This document shows positions 46,728 to 57,229 of a stretch of 64,000 bases of DNA, piece after piece. Position numbers and translations under genes: made by a program. Source of the stretch: Acinetobacter indicus CIP 110367 (lineage in GTDB: Bacteria > Pseudomonadota > Gammaproteobacteria > Pseudomonadales > Moraxellaceae); the NCBI RefSeq assembly GCF_000488255.1, contig NZ_KI530745.1, positions 310,001-374,000 of the forward strand, given 5' to 3'. Below the pieces are notes generated by a model, which saw only the letters and a program-made list of their open reading frames with translations, was not told the origin of the DNA and did not search any database. Every line of letters begins with the position of its first letter. Within the stretch, counting starts at the first letter, position 1.

Positions 46728-47330
46728 CTATTTGTTCATCGATTTTAACGCTGCCCGGATAATGTCGCTGGCTTCAGTAAAGTCACCTTTGGCTGCGCTA
46801 ACCAGTTTTTGTGCTTCCTGTGGTTTGTAGCCTAAGGATTGTAACGCAGCTTCGGCTTCGGCCACGGCAGAGTTGCCCATAAACTGGATTTGTGCGCTGC
46901 TGGTGTTGCTTGGTGCATTGCCGGCAGCCATCGCTTTAAAACGGTCACGCAATTCAATCATCAGTCGTTCAGCGGTTTTTTTGCCGACACCCGGTACTTT
47001 GACCAAGGTGTTAATATCTTCATGTTCAACCGTGTGAATCAGCATATCGACGCTTAAGGTTGACAGAATGCCGAGAGCCATTTTCGGACCAACACCGTTG
47101 ACCTTTAATAAAGTACGGAAAATGGTTTTTTCCTGCGCATCCAGAAAACCATATAGCAATTGAGCATCTTCACGGACTGCTAAATGGGTCCATAAGGTGA
47201 CTTTCTGGCCTTTTTGTAATTGGCAAAATGTAGACAGTGGCGTATCGACTTCATAGCCCACACCATTGACATTTAATAAGACCGTAGGGGCTTCGAGGGC
47301 AAACACCTCACCAATCAGACATCCAATCAT
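46728..47330 (-). CDS. ruvA: Holliday junction protein RuvA
   Basis: A 200-residue protein that tetramerises on four-way DNA junctions and loads RuvB. It begins MIGCLIGEVFALEAPTVLL and has LYGFLDAQEKTIFRTLLKVNGVGPKMALGI (split), with two helix-hairpin-helix motifs (VNGVGPKMAL and VPGVGKKTAERLMIEL). The C-terminal RuvB-binding domain ends IIRAALKSMNK. Confidence 0.97.
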   Translation of the reverse strand: MIGCLIGEVFALEAPTVLLNVNGVGYEVDTPLSTFCQLQKGQKVTLWTHLAVREDAQLLYGFLDAQEKTIFRTLLKVNGVGPKMALGILSTLSVDMLIHTVEHEDINTLVKVPGVGKKTAERLMIELRDRFKAMAAGNAPSNTSSAQIQFMGNSAVAEAEAALQSLGYKPQEAQKLVSAAKGDFTEASDIIRAALKSMNK

Positions 47331-47483
47331 TCAGTTTATTCACTTCTATTCGGTTAAATTTTTCAGTTCCGAGCCTGTCGTCTGCATCTTGAAGTCATCT
47401 ACATTGTTGTGATGCTCTGCGATATGCAGCCGATGGGCCGGGGTGTTGCACAAGCAATGTCAGCACGCACAAAAGTATAAAGC

Positions 47484-47507
47484 AGTTTTGGAGGTTCTCC
47501 CAAAACG
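47484..47507 (-). terminator. Hairpin after dgt
   Basis: GTTTTGGAG / CTCCCAAAAC (one bulge) starting 12 bp after the minus-strand dgt stop. The following T content is modest, so confidence is low. Confidence 0.35.
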
Positions 47508-47518
47508 GCAGGCTGTAC

Positions 47519-48859
47519 TTAAAAGAATCCGGCTTTATTGCCTTGTAATTCCTGCGCCAGGTTATACGCCTGATGATCCGAGAATTTTGAGATAATATCC
47601 AGCACCTGCATGATATTGTCATAGTGATCTGGACCAAAATGGGCACCGGAACGCTGCAAAATCGCCATCAGCCGCTGCTCTTTAAAGCTTAAGGTTTTAT
47701 GCGGTGTGGTCAGCGGAATAAAGGCATCCAGAATACTTTGCAGGCTCTGATGGGCAATAATTTCCAGACCGGCTTTTTGCGGATGTTCAAAAATTTTATC
47801 ACGCGCCAGTTCTTTGGCCCGGTTAATGCCAATTTCAATATCGGCCGAGCAATATTGCAGTAAGGTCCCTTTCAGCTGGCCCGAAAGAATCTGGTCATGC
47901 TGCTTGGCAAAGGCACTGGTGACTTCATCGACCAGACGTTTCATGACCCGGCCACGTAGCGCGGCAATTTTCTGCTGCCAGGTGGTGCTGTCCAAAGACA
48001 GTTCTTCCGGCATGCCATAATCGCCAATCAGGTTCAGGAAAATCGGCTCGACTTCATCATAGCTGAGCATGTTCAGGATGATGCCATCTTCCAGATCAAT
48101 CAGCGCATAGCAGATGTCATCTGCGGCTTCGAGTAAATAGGTCAGCGGATGGCGGCAATAACGATAAGGTCCGATTTCAATCAGGCCGAGCTGTTCGGCA
48201 ATCTGTTTCAGAATGTCTTTTTCTGCCTGATAGCAGCCGAATTTGGCGCGCTGACTGGCTGGACGATTGCCCTGCGAGGCCATGGTTTTCGACAGCCACG
48301 GATATTTTAAATAGGCACCCAAGGTGGCATAGGTCAGACGCATACCACCATCATGCGGATGATAGTCAATTTTGGTCAGCAGGCGCAGGCCTTGGGCATT
48401 ACCTTCAAACTGGCGTACATCGGCTTCCTGTTCCGGACTTAGGTCCTTTAAAAAGTCGGTATGCGAGGCATCATCAAACCATTCACGAATGGCATATTCA
48501 CCGGCATGACCAAAAGGCGGATTGCCAATATCATGCGCCAGACAGGCAGCCTGAATAATCGCGCCGACATCGGCCGGGGTAATCCACGGAGGCAGTTGAT
48601 CCTTGATTTTTTCTGCTGCCAGCATCCCCAGTGAACGGCCAATACAGGACACTTCCAGCGAATGGGTCAGGCGGGTATGAATACCATCATGTTGGGTAAG
48701 CGGATGGACCTGGGTTTTGCGGTTCAGCTGCCGGAAACTCTGCGAGAAAATAATACGGTCATAATCTTTATGAAACGGGCTACGCGCCTGTTCAGTACTT
48801 TGCTTTTTACTACCAATCCGAACTGTCGAAAGCAGTTCTAACCAACGCATCTGTGTCAT
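47519..48859 (-). CDS. dgt: dGTP triphosphohydrolase-like HD protein
   Basis: A 446-residue HD-domain nucleotide hydrolase that splits dGTP to deoxyguanosine and triphosphate. Signatures are DYDRIIFSQSFRQLNRKTQVHP, the first metal His in THSLEVSCIGRSLG, CLAHDIGNPPFGHAGEYAIREWF (HD and the phosphate His; split), and ADDICYALIDLEDG. It may control dNTP pools or phage. Length fits the family. Followed 188 bp later by ruvA in the same direction. Confidence 0.92.
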   Translation of the reverse strand: MTQMRWLELLSTVRIGSKKQSTEQARSPFHKDYDRIIFSQSFRQLNRKTQVHPLTQHDGIHTRLTHSLEVSCIGRSLGMLAAEKIKDQLPPWITPADVGAIIQAACLAHDIGNPPFGHAGEYAIREWFDDASHTDFLKDLSPEQEADVRQFEGNAQGLRLLTKIDYHPHDGGMRLTYATLGAYLKYPWLSKTMASQGNRPASQRAKFGCYQAEKDILKQIAEQLGLIEIGPYRYCRHPLTYLLEAADDICYALIDLEDGIILNMLSYDEVEPIFLNLIGDYGMPEELSLDSTTWQQKIAALRGRVMKRLVDEVTSAFAKQHDQILSGQLKGTLLQYCSADIEIGINRAKELARDKIFEHPQKAGLEIIAHQSLQSILDAFIPLTTPHKTLSFKEQRLMAILQRSGAHFGPDHYDNIMQVLDIISKFSDHQAYNLAQELQGNKAGFF

Positions 48860-49011
48860 TTATCATTATTCAATTATTTACTGCTTTGCATCATGCCAAA
48901 AAACCAAGCCCAGTACTAGAGTGAGGCGACATGAATTGTCATGGGAATGAAAAGCAGAAAAAATCTTGCTCCTCAATATAGACAAGTGATTCAAACAATA
49001 TGAAACGGCCA

Positions 49012-49043
49012 TAAAAAAACAGGCCAAATGAGCCTGCTTTTTC
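49012..49043 (-). terminator. Terminator after the symporter pair
   Basis: On the minus strand AAGCAGGC...GCCTG then seven T. It lies 15 bp after the stop of the small accessory gene and closes the two-gene unit. Confidence 0.8.
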
Positions 49044-49057
49044 ATGAAGAGTTAAAA

Positions 49058-49189
49058 TTACACCAGCCCTTCACCAGTTTCCTTGGCTTGTTGTGCATCT
49101 TTATAGACATTCAAGCAAATTGTGAACAAGACCAGGCTTGCGATCAACGGCCAAAAAAGTACATATAGGGTCAATAATTGACTAGTCAT
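49058..49189 (-). CDS. 43-residue symporter-associated membrane peptide
   Basis: A small protein beginning MTSQLLTLYVLFWPLIASLV with one membrane helix (about 5-27) and a charged tail KDAQQAKETGEGLV. GGAG lies 7 bp before its ATG, and it starts 11 bp after the sodium:solute symporter stop. A terminator follows. Small single-helix partners encoded beside SSS symporters are known (for example YjcH with ActP and YhdT with PanF), which supports a subunit role. Confidence 0.75.
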   Translation of the reverse strand: MTSQLLTLYVLFWPLIASLVLFTICLNVYKDAQQAKETGEGLV

Positions 49190-49200
49190 CTGAAATCTCC

Positions 49201-50838
49201 TTATTTACTTTTCTCAGATAGCTGGTGAAATTCAATCACCATCTTGTTGATTTGTTTAAAATCAAATCGTTCTTTACTGTAGACCAAGGTCAGAACAGTA
49301 CAGACCAGAGCACTACTGCCATAAGCAGTCAGTGAACTTAATAAGGTGCCGTATTCACGCAAGAAGCCGATGGTCCATGGCATGAAGCCAATACTGGCCA
49401 AGATACCCACCACCAAACCGACTTTTTTGCCGAAGAAACCAAAGGTCATCAGACCCAGCACCACACCAATACCCAGGGTTGCAAGTAGCTCAAAGCCAAG
49501 CGCAATCAAGCCCTGGATTGGAATCCATTCAAAACGGACAATCAGGAAGCTGACGAAGGCGAGCCCGACCGACCAGTTAAACGCACGAGAATTCACTTTG
49601 TCCCAATACAGGCTGACAATTACCGGAAATACAATAGACCCCCAAAGTGCACCCACAAAAATCAGCATTGATAAAATGTCAAATTTTAAAGTGGCGATAA
49701 TGATCCCAAGCATGGTGGCGACAATCATGGTTATACGACCAATAAACAGCATTTTCTTGGGATTAGGTTGGTTTTTGGCAATCTGTTTTCCATAAATGTC
49801 AGTCATCACAATCGCAGATAACGCAGACAGATCCGAGTCAGCCGTTGAAGACAGCGCACCGATCACCATGATAAATAACAGGGCCACCATAAATGGAGAG
49901 AGATACGTCGCTGCCATTTGTGGAATCAGGTTATTCAAGTTGCCATCAATCGGTTGAATTCCGGCAAACAAGGCCAGTAAGCCGAGCATCCCCAACCCGA
50001 TCACAATCGCGGCATAACCAATCGTCGCCGTAATAAAACTGGGTTTAATCAAGTCTTCCCGTACCGCAAATAAACGCTGGGCAATGGTCTGGTTACCGAT
50101 GGCATACGCCAGGACTGCGACGAAGAAAGGCGCACCTTGTTCTAGAAATGCAGTTTTAGAGAAGAAATCGAGCTGTTCAGGCTGCAGGTTGTGAATACCC
50201 GTTTGAAACAGGGACGGTCCGCCCAAAGTGAAGAACAGCGTTGGGATAATGATCACCGCCGCCACGATCATCGCCACCAGCTGGCCAAAATCGGTAAATA
50301 CAGAGGAACGGAAGCCAGACCAGAGGGTATAAGACAGCACACCAATCCCGGTGATCAAGACGCCATGTACAAAGCTTAGGGGAGATAAAATTTCGACCAA
50401 GGCACCTGCTGCAGTAAAATTCACCATCAAACTGATGACACTTCCCACAATATTGGAACCTGCCAAAATCATCTGGCTCTGGTTGCCATGGCGGGCATGC
50501 ATAATTTCTGCCAGCGTATGTGCATTGGGTGCCAACTCACGAAAGCGCTTACCAAAAGGATAAATAAACAAAATCATCAGCGCGCCCCAGAGGCCGTAGT
50601 GCAAGGCACCGGAAACGCCGTATTTATAACCTGAAGAGGCAGCTGCATAGAATGACGCTGCCCAAATCCAAGTTGCGGTCATGCTGGCCGCAGACATACC
50701 AAAGCCAATAGAACCATTCGAGACCATATAGCCATCGACATTTTCATTTTTTTGTTTAATACGTAACGACAGTAGAAAGGTAATGCCGTAAAAAAGCACC
50801 ATCAATAGTACAGTGGTTGTACTAGTGAATTGAAACAT
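49201..50838 (-). CDS. Sodium:solute symporter (SSS family)
   Basis: A 545-residue inner-membrane carrier with about 13-15 helices. It has VDGYMVSNGSIGFGMSAASM, ATWIWAASFYAAASSGYKYG, an ALWSGFRSSVFTDFGQLV-type segment (TLWSGFRSSVFTDFGQ), FAVAVLAYAIGNQTIAQRLFAVRE (split) and GALSSTADSDLSALSAIVMTDIYGK (split). These resemble the urea/DUR3-like and related branch of SSS transporters. Substrate uncertain. AAGGAG precedes the ATG. It forms a unit with the 43-residue peptide. Confidence 0.88.
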   Translation of the reverse strand: MFQFTSTTTVLLMVLFYGITFLLSLRIKQKNENVDGYMVSNGSIGFGMSAASMTATWIWAASFYAAASSGYKYGVSGALHYGLWGALMILFIYPFGKRFRELAPNAHTLAEIMHARHGNQSQMILAGSNIVGSVISLMVNFTAAGALVEILSPLSFVHGVLITGIGVLSYTLWSGFRSSVFTDFGQLVAMIVAAVIIIPTLFFTLGGPSLFQTGIHNLQPEQLDFFSKTAFLEQGAPFFVAVLAYAIGNQTIAQRLFAVREDLIKPSFITATIGYAAIVIGLGMLGLLALFAGIQPIDGNLNNLIPQMAATYLSPFMVALLFIMVIGALSSTADSDLSALSAIVMTDIYGKQIAKNQPNPKKMLFIGRITMIVATMLGIIIATLKFDILSMLIFVGALWGSIVFPVIVSLYWDKVNSRAFNWSVGLAFVSFLIVRFEWIPIQGLIALGFELLATLGIGVVLGLMTFGFFGKKVGLVVGILASIGFMPWTIGFLREYGTLLSSLTAYGSSALVCTVLTLVYSKERFDFKQINKMVIEFHQLSEKSK

Positions 50839-52127
50839 AATTACTCCTTAAGCGAGGCACCTTTATTTTAAAAAACAAATCTTTTGGTGACGGACTAAGG
50901 CTCTAAAACAGGCAGAGCATAAAGCTGCAGAAAATGAGAAATCTGGTGTTTAAATATCTAGCCGATATTTGATCCACAGCATAAAAAGATGTACGTAGGT
51001 GAGTCCAAAAATGGACCTTGCCTCAGCAATTGAGCTAGAGCTTAACATAAAACCATCAAATTCACTGATGAAGTCAGTGGGAAGTAAGGTTTTTTACTGA
51101 TATAGGGGTGGTTTTTAAATAAAAAACTATGATTTTGCAGGGTCAAATATATGAATATTTTTTAGGAATTACAGTAATTTATAGATTGGATTAAAACTTA
51201 TTGAAGTTTGCATTAATTTAAAATGTTAAAAAAAGTAACAAAACTTAAAAAATACATATTTTTTCGATTTTTACTTGCTACTCAAAGCTTATATTTTAAA
51301 CCAATTTTTGTAGAATGAATTGGATAAAATTTATTTTAAATGTTATTTCTTCATATTATTGATAAGTGTTTTTTATGAAAGATAAGTAATCATTTATCAA
51401 ATAGATGCAAAAATAATTTTAGGATGGATATTTATATATGGCTTTTTTCTTGAGAATGGCTATATATTAACTACTAAATTATCCCTGATATTAGGGAGTG
51501 AAATACATAATGGAAAAAACTCTTGTGACATATTCGGGGTATGAGATTATAAGGGTTGGATTTCCTTATTTTTATTCTTTCTTTTAGGTGAATAACTTAA
51601 GTTGAACTCAAGAGAATACAGGACGAAAAATATTAGAAATATTGAACGTAAAAATCCCATCTAAGAGGGGTGAAGTCTCAGGGTTCAAGGTTCACAAAGG
51701 CAAAGACCAAAGAGATCCTGAGCGGATGACAGCAACGCTCTCTTCGGGTGGATATGGGTACTCAGCTTTCAGGATGATTAATTCGTACAAAAAATTTAAT
51801 TTCTGGTTCTGCAGCAGGCTATTCAGACAATCTAGGACTAGCTTTCATCATGCTTATAGAACTGTTGAAAAATAAGACAATTTTCCTGAGTAGAACTATT
51901 CTTAAAAAAAAATTAATTTTTCTATTACAATTTATGTTAAGATTTTCGGCTAAATTCAATTCTTTTGCCTGATAATAAAAGTATTATTTTAAAAATATCA
52001 AATATTTTAGTACGAGTTTTCTTGTTTCCTCTATAGCTGATTGGCTCATTTCACAGTAGAATATGCGCTCTCTTCAAGTCACATTGTGGCGAGGTCCAAA
52101 AGATCTGCCCGTGGAGCCAAAATCAGC
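50839..52127. other. Long AT-rich intergenic region before purL
   Basis: The longest gap in the window, about 1.3 kb, between the divergent symporter and purL. It is mostly AT-rich with no convincing gene. The section 51640-51780 is clearly less AT-rich and has a nested stem pattern (separate entry). A GATAA...TTATC inverted repeat lies near 51381-51398. A 77-codon frame at 51642-51875 starts with TTG, lacks a ribosome site and covers the structured part. Confidence 0.6.
51656..51758 (+). ncRNA. Candidate structured RNA in the purL/symporter gap
   Basis: A nested set of helices can be drawn. P1a is CCCAT (51656-51660) with ATGGG (51754-51758). P1b is AAGAG (51663-51667) with CTCTT (51740-51744). 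P2 is a 9-bp stem 51677-51685 with 51714-51722 (CTCAGG/CCTGAG core, two G-U), capped by GGTT/GACC (51689-51692 with 51705-51708). A short GCG/CGC stem (51722-51724 with 51736-51738) partly competes with P2. It does not match a riboswitch consensus I know. It could be a leader element of purL or an independent small RNA. Confidence 0.35.
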
Positions 52128-55100
52128 ATGTTTATCGTGGCCGGTGCACCTGCACATTCTTCTTTTAAGAAAACTCAACTATTATCACGTTTATCGTCAA
52201 TTAGTTCTGTTCAATCTTTCGATAGCCAATGGATCTATCTGTTTGACCAAGCGCTCAACGAGCAGCAGCAACAATCAGCTTTAGAGCTGTTAAATGATGG
52301 CGCATCTTTTGAATTACGTCAGCCTGCCAGTGACGAAGTCCAAATTTTAGTGACCCCACGTGTCGGTACCATTTCGCCGTGGTCATCCAAAGCGACGGAT
52401 ATTTTTGCCAACTGTAATATTCCAGTGCACCGTATGGAGCGCGGATTGCTGTTTATCCTAAAAGGTGTAAAAGCGCTTTCTAAAGAAGCATTACAGATCT
52501 TGCATGACCGCATGACCGAAAGCGTGTTTACTGACATTGCAGATGCAGCCGCACTGTTCGTGGAAACCGCGCCAAAACCGTTAAACTCGATTGATATTCT
52601 GGGTCAGGGCAAAGAAGCACTGGTTAAAGCCAACAATGAATTTGGTTTTGCACTGTCTGAAGATGAAATTGATTATCTGACTGAAGCTTTCACCAAACTG
52701 GGCCGTAACCCGAACGACATCGAACTGATGATGTTTGCGCAAGCCAACTCTGAGCATTGCCGTCATAAAATCTTCGGTTCAGAATGGACCATTGATGGTG
52801 AAGTTCAGCCGTTATCTTTGTTCCAGATGATCAAAAACACCTATAAAGAATCACCAACCGATGTATTGTCAGCATATAAAGACAACGCATCGGTGATTGT
52901 AGGTTTTGATACCCAGCGTTTCTACCCAACGCAAGAAGAAAACGGTCAATACGTTTATAAATACAAGAGCCAGGCGGCTCACATCCTGATGAAGGTGGAA
53001 ACCCATAACCACCCAACCGCAATTGCTCCATTTGCTGGTGCGGCAACCGGTTCAGGTGGTGAAATCCGTGATGAAGGCGCAACCGGTCGTGGTGGTAAGC
53101 CTAAAGCAGGTTTAACTGGTTTCACCACATCGAACCTGAACATTCCAGGCTTTGAACAGCCATGGGAAGATAACTACGGCAAACCATCACGTATGGCCTC
53201 TCCGCTGCAAATCATGATTGAAGGTCCACTCGGTGGTGCGGCGTTTAACAACGAATTCGGTCGTCCTGCCTTAAATGGTTACTTCCGTACCTTTGAACAA
53301 AACGTCAATGGCGAAGTCAAAGGCTTCCATAAGCCAATTATGATTGCCGGTGGTTACGGTAACATCCGTCCGGATCATGTCGAAAAAGATGCAATTCAAC
53401 CGGGCGATCTTCTGATCGTGCTTGGTGGTCCAGCCATGCTGATCGGTTTAGGTGGTGGTGCAGCGTCTTCTGTAGACAGCGGTACCATGGGTGAGAGCCT
53501 GGACTTCGCTTCTGTACAACGTGAAAACCCGGAAATGGAACGCCGTTGCCAGGAAGTAATTGATACCTGCTGGCGCATGGAAGATGAAAACCCAATCGTA
53601 TCGGTGCATGACGTTGGTGCGGGCGGTATTTCAAACGCAATGCCAGAACTGGTCAACGATCATGAGCTCGGTGCGGTACTGGATTTACGTAAGATTCCAT
53701 CGCTTGAGCCAGGCATGTCGCCAATGGAAATCTGGTCTAACGAAGCACAAGAGCGTTATGTACTGGCAATCCGTCCAGAATCTCTAGCGTTGTTTGAATC
53801 GATCTGTGCGCGTGAACGTTGTCCGTTTGCGGTACTGGGTGAAGCGACTGAAGCGCGTCATTTAACCGTTGAAGATCCACTTTTTGGCAACAAGCCAGTG
53901 GATATGCCAATGCAGGTGATGCTGGGCGGTACACCACGTATGAGCCGTTCATATGAAAGCATCGAGCGTAAAGGCGATGATTTTGATGCAGCTCAAGTGA
54001 CAGATCTGAAAGATGCGATTTACCGTGTCCTGAAAAACCCGACCGTTGCCTCTAAATCGTTCCTGATCACCATTGGTGACCGTTCGATTACCGGTATGGT
54101 GGCACGTGATCAGATGGTTGGCCCATGGCAAGTGCCTGTAGCGGATGCTGCAGTAACAACCACAAGCCTGGTGGGTTATACCGGTGAAGCGATGGCCATG
54201 GGTGAACGTCCACCAGTGGCATTATTGAACCCGGCAGCGTCTGCACGTTTAGCGGTAGCTGAAGCGATCAGCAACCTGATGTCTGCAAAAATTGACCAGA
54301 TTGGCGATATTAAACTGTCTGCGAACTGGATGGCAGCAGCAGGACAAAAAGGTGAAGATCAGGCACTGTTCGAAGGCGTAAAAGCGATTGGTATGGAAAT
54401 GTGTCCAGCACTGGGCATTGCCATTCCAGTTGGTAAAGACTCACTGTCTATGCGTACCACCTGGAATGACGAAGGTGAAGACAAATCTGTCACTTCGCCA
54501 ATGTCAGGCGTGATCACTGCATTTGCACCTGTGACTGATGTGCGTAAGACATTAACACCAGAACTGAAAAATTTTGAATCTGTACTGGTACGTATCGACC
54601 TGTCTAAAGGCCAATTCCGTCTGGGTGGTTCGATCCTGGCGCAAGTGTACAAAGCGATTGGTTCAGTGACACCAGATGTCGACAGCTTCGATGACTTCAA
54701 AGCCTTCTTCGCATTGGTACAAGACTGGAACAACCGCGGCCTGATTAAAGCCTACCACGACATCGGTGATGGTGGTTTATTAGCGACTGTTGCAGAGATG
54801 ATGTTTGCGTCACGCTTGGGTGTGGCACTGGAAGAGCAATCAGTTGCAGGTCTATTTGCTGAAGAAATTGGTGCGGTGCTGCAAATCGCCAAAGCAGATT
54901 GGGAAGCATTACAAGCTGAAGTTGCAGCGTCGACATTGAAAGATGCAATTACGGTTGTCGGTACAGTCAACAACTCTGACCAGTTGGCCGTAAACGGTTT
55001 GGTGCTGGAACGTACTGACCTGCAACAGGCATGGGCAGAAGTGTCTTATCAGATCCAGCGTTTACGTGACAACGTTGAAAATGCCGATCAGGAATTTGCC

Positions 55101-55961
55101 TTAATTGCCGATAAAGCCCATCAAGGGATTATCGCGCAGCCAACTTATGACCTGAACGAGCCAGTTGAAGCACCGTACATCAACACCCGTCGTCCAAATA
55201 TGGCGATTCTGCGTGAGCAGGGTGTTAACGGTCATGTCGAAATGGCGGCTGCGTTTGATAAAGTCGGTTTCAACACCGTTGACGTACACATGAGTGACTT
55301 GCTGGCGGGTCGTATCAGCCTGGATGACTTTGAAGGTCTAGTGACTTGTGGTGGCTTCTCTTACGGTGACGTTTTAGGTGCCGGCGGTGGCTGGGCAAAA
55401 TCGGTGCTGTTTAATGCCAAACTGCGTGATCAGTTCGAGAAATTCTTTAACCGTCAAGAAACTTTCAGTGTGGGTATCTGTAACGGCTGTCAAATGCTGT
55501 CACAACTAGCACCACTGATTCCGGGTGCAGAGCATTGGCCACGTTTCCATCGCAATACCTCTGAAGTGTTTGAAGCGCGTACTGTGAACGTGCGTGTAGA
55601 AAAATCAAACTCGATTCTGTTTGATGGCATGGAAGGTTCAATTCTGCCAATCGCGGTTGCGCATGGTGAAGGCCGTGCTGTGGCTAGCGCTGAAGACTTT
55701 GCCGCATTAAATGCGGGTAACCAGATCAGCCTGCGTTATGTCGACAGTCAGGGCAATGTGACCCAGCACTATCCACTGAACCCGAACGGTTCTCCAGAAG
55801 GGATTACCGGTGTGACCTCTAAAGATGGTCGTGCCACGATTATGATGCCGCACCCGGAGCGTAACTTCCGTGCCGTACAACATTCCTGGAAACCTGAAGA
55901 ATGGACTGAAGATGGTGCATGGTTACGTATGTTCCGTAACGCACGTAAATTCATTGGTTAA
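52128..55961 (+). CDS. purL: Phosphoribosylformylglycinamidine synthase
   Basis: A 1277-residue single-chain enzyme that makes FGAM from FGAR, glutamine and ATP in purine synthesis. The N-terminal domain is about 1-150. The linker and AIRS-like halves include [66 protein letters not shown] and [14 protein letters not shown]. The glutaminase domain has the catalytic Cys in [11 protein letters not shown] (about residue 1115) and [16 protein letters not shown] 52128 fits the family; the longer frame from TTG 52041 does not. A terminator follows. Confidence 0.97.
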   Translation: MFIVAGAPAHSSFKKTQLLSRLSSISSVQSFDSQWIYLFDQALNEQQQQSALELLNDGASFELRQPASDEVQILVTPRVGTISPWSSKATDIFANCNIPVHRMERGLLFILKGVKALSKEALQILHDRMTESVFTDIADAAALFVETAPKPLNSIDILGQGKEALVKANNEFGFALSEDEIDYLTEAFTKLGRNPNDIELMMFAQANSEHCRHKIFGSEWTIDGEVQPLSLFQMIKNTYKESPTDVLSAYKDNASVIVGFDTQRFYPTQEENGQYVYKYKSQAAHILMKVETHNHPTAIAPFAGAATGSGGEIRDEGATGRGGKPKAGLTGFTTSNLNIPGFEQPWEDNYGKPSRMASPLQIMIEGPLGGAAFNNEFGRPALNGYFRTFEQNVNGEVKGFHKPIMIAGGYGNIRPDHVEKDAIQPGDLLIVLGGPAMLIGLGGGAASSVDSGTMGESLDFASVQRENPEMERRCQEVIDTCWRMEDENPIVSVHDVGAGGISNAMPELVNDHELGAVLDLRKIPSLEPGMSPMEIWSNEAQERYVLAIRPESLALFESICARERCPFAVLGEATEARHLTVEDPLFGNKPVDMPMQVMLGGTPRMSRSYESIERKGDDFDAAQVTDLKDAIYRVLKNPTVASKSFLITIGDRSITGMVARDQMVGPWQVPVADAAVTTTSLVGYTGEAMAMGERPPVALLNPAASARLAVAEAISNLMSAKIDQIGDIKLSANWMAAAGQKGEDQALFEGVKAIGMEMCPALGIAIPVGKDSLSMRTTWNDEGEDKSVTSPMSGVITAFAPVTDVRKTLTPELKNFESVLVRIDLSKGQFRLGGSILAQVYKAIGSVTPDVDSFDDFKAFFALVQDWNNRGLIKAYHDIGDGGLLATVAEMMFASRLGVALEEQSVAGLFAEEIGAVLQIAKADWEALQAEVAASTLKDAITVVGTVNNSDQLAVNGLVLERTDLQQAWAEVSYQIQRLRDNVENADQEFALIADKAHQGIIAQPTYDLNEPVEAPYINTRRPNMAILREQGVNGHVEMAAAFDKVGFNTVDVHMSDLLAGRISLDDFEGLVTCGGFSYGDVLGAGGGWAKSVLFNAKLRDQFEKFFNRQETFSVGICNGCQMLSQLAPLIPGAEHWPRFHRNTSEVFEARTVNVRVEKSNSILFDGMEGSILPIAVAHGEGRAVASAEDFAALNAGNQISLRYVDSQGNVTQHYPLNPNGSPEGITGVTSKDGRATIMMPHPERNFRAVQHSWKPEEWTEDGAWLRMFRNARKFIG

Positions 55962-55974
55962 TTGACCTTATTTT

Positions 55975-56002
55975 GAAAAGCCACCTACGGGTGGCTTTTT
56001 TA
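55975..56002 (+). terminator. Rho-independent terminator after purL
   Basis: AAAAGCCACC / GGTGGCTTTTTT with a TACG-type loop, 14 bp after the stop. Confidence 0.92.
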
Positions 56003-56087
56003 TCGGCGTTTCATCCCAAAATGGGGATAGCTGATTTTGCCCGGCACCGTACAATAAACAGCATAATTATAAAAGTGGATAACAAAA

Positions 56088-56954
56088 ATGCAGATGCGAA
56101 CGGTCATTCCTATTTTTACCAGCTTGATTATGCTGAACGGTTGTGGTGGTGAGAGTGCCAAGATTCAGGAGTCTGTCACGTATGCTCAGCCGCTGCATTC
56201 CAGTTTAACCCAGTCCCAGTCTGGTACGCAGCCACAAGGCGAAAAGTGGTCAGTTTCAGGTCAGGTATTTGATGCCAGCGGGCAGCCTGTTGCTCAAGCC
56301 AAAATCTATGTGCAGCTGGGCGAACACAACTATTATGCCCATTCTCAGGCTGATGGCCGCTATACCTTATATCTGCCTCGTGAATATGATTATCCCGATC
56401 ATATTGCCGGCACGGTCTGGATGGAGGGCTATCAACCGGAAATCCTGTTGCTGTCCTATCAGAACCAGCATTTATATATTGATCAGCATAGTCATCTGGT
56501 TCAGCTCAAGCCTTTAACCGAAGCGCATGTGGTGTTTCAGCAGGGGCTACATTTAATTCATCTGGGTGATGATTCACTGGTGAAAAACCCGGAAACCCGA
56601 ATTCAGACCGCGCCACAAGGACTGGTCTGGAGTGATGGTTTTCAGTATACGCAGGCACTGCAAAAACAGTATAACCAGCTCTGTATCCAGTTGTATGGCA
56701 AGGGTATTCAGAGCCAGTATGCCAATCAGGATAAAATTTCCATCTCCAGAAAAAATGACCTGCGTTTAAGTATTACCCAATTGCTGTCGGACAGTCCGAG
56801 TTCGGGCGCCTATAGTGCCAATGAGCACTGTTTTCCGTTAAGGCATTTTCAGGTGAATGATCATATTCAGGTGCAAATTAAGTCACATACCCTGGACACC
56901 GATCAGGATAATTTCGAGATGCTGAATATTGTAGGCGTCTTAAGAAAAATTTAA
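56088..56954 (+). CDS. Lipoprotein with a carboxypeptidase-regulatory-like domain
   Basis: A 288-residue predicted lipoprotein: signal peptide with lipobox LNGC (Cys about residue 19), a Gln/Ser-rich linker, then WSVSGQVFDASGQPVAQAKIYV and ADGRYTLYLPREYDYPDHI. This is the repeat pattern of a carboxypeptidase-regulatory-like (CarboxypepD_reg) beta-sandwich. The C-terminal 130 residues contain IHLGDDSLVKNPETR and two cysteines and are not recognised. The ATG has only a weak ribosome site. Surface or periplasmic role unknown; isolated after the purL terminator. Confidence 0.8.
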   Translation: MQMRTVIPIFTSLIMLNGCGGESAKIQESVTYAQPLHSSLTQSQSGTQPQGEKWSVSGQVFDASGQPVAQAKIYVQLGEHNYYAHSQADGRYTLYLPREYDYPDHIAGTVWMEGYQPEILLLSYQNQHLYIDQHSHLVQLKPLTEAHVVFQQGLHLIHLGDDSLVKNPETRIQTAPQGLVWSDGFQYTQALQKQYNQLCIQLYGKGIQSQYANQDKISISRKNDLRLSITQLLSDSPSSGAYSANEHCFPLRHFQVNDHIQVQIKSHTLDTDQDNFEMLNIVGVLRKI

Positions 56955-57041
56955 AGTAGATTACCTTGCTGAGATAAATAATGAGCTCAATGGAATAGCC
57001 TAAGCAAATAAAGGATCTGATCGATTTCGAAGATTCAATAA

Positions 57042-57203
57042 TTCTCGCTAATCCATCGCTATGTTTCATCCAAAGCCATAGCTAAAGCTGGACAATTGTT
57101 TGGAATCAGTACTGTATCTATTCAAAACAGATGTAGCGCTATTCAGGATTTAGGTCATTTCTTGCAAACAGCAGATGACAACAGGCCAGTCAATACGGTA
57201 TGA
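57042..57203 (+). pseudogene. Possible decayed coding fragment
   Basis: An open stretch of 53 codons without a start codon of its own, preceded by TAA (57039-57041). The reading HRYVSSKAIAKAGQLFGIST and onward to QDLGHFLQTADDNRP has a protein-like, helix-rich composition. It ends at TGA 57201-57203, just ahead of the NIF3-like gene. It could be a remnant of a lost gene; chance cannot be excluded at this length. Confidence 0.3.
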
Positions 57204-57229
57204 AAGATAGATCAATACCGGGAGTGACT

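Noticed and set aside
51661-51780. Glycine, TPP or SAM riboswitch
   Set aside because: CTCAGG- and AAGG-like words recall parts of known classes, but the required conserved cores are absent on both strands.
51642-51875. 77-codon frame starting with TTG in the purL gap
   Set aside because: No ribosome site, odd composition and coverage of the nested stem region make a protein unlikely.
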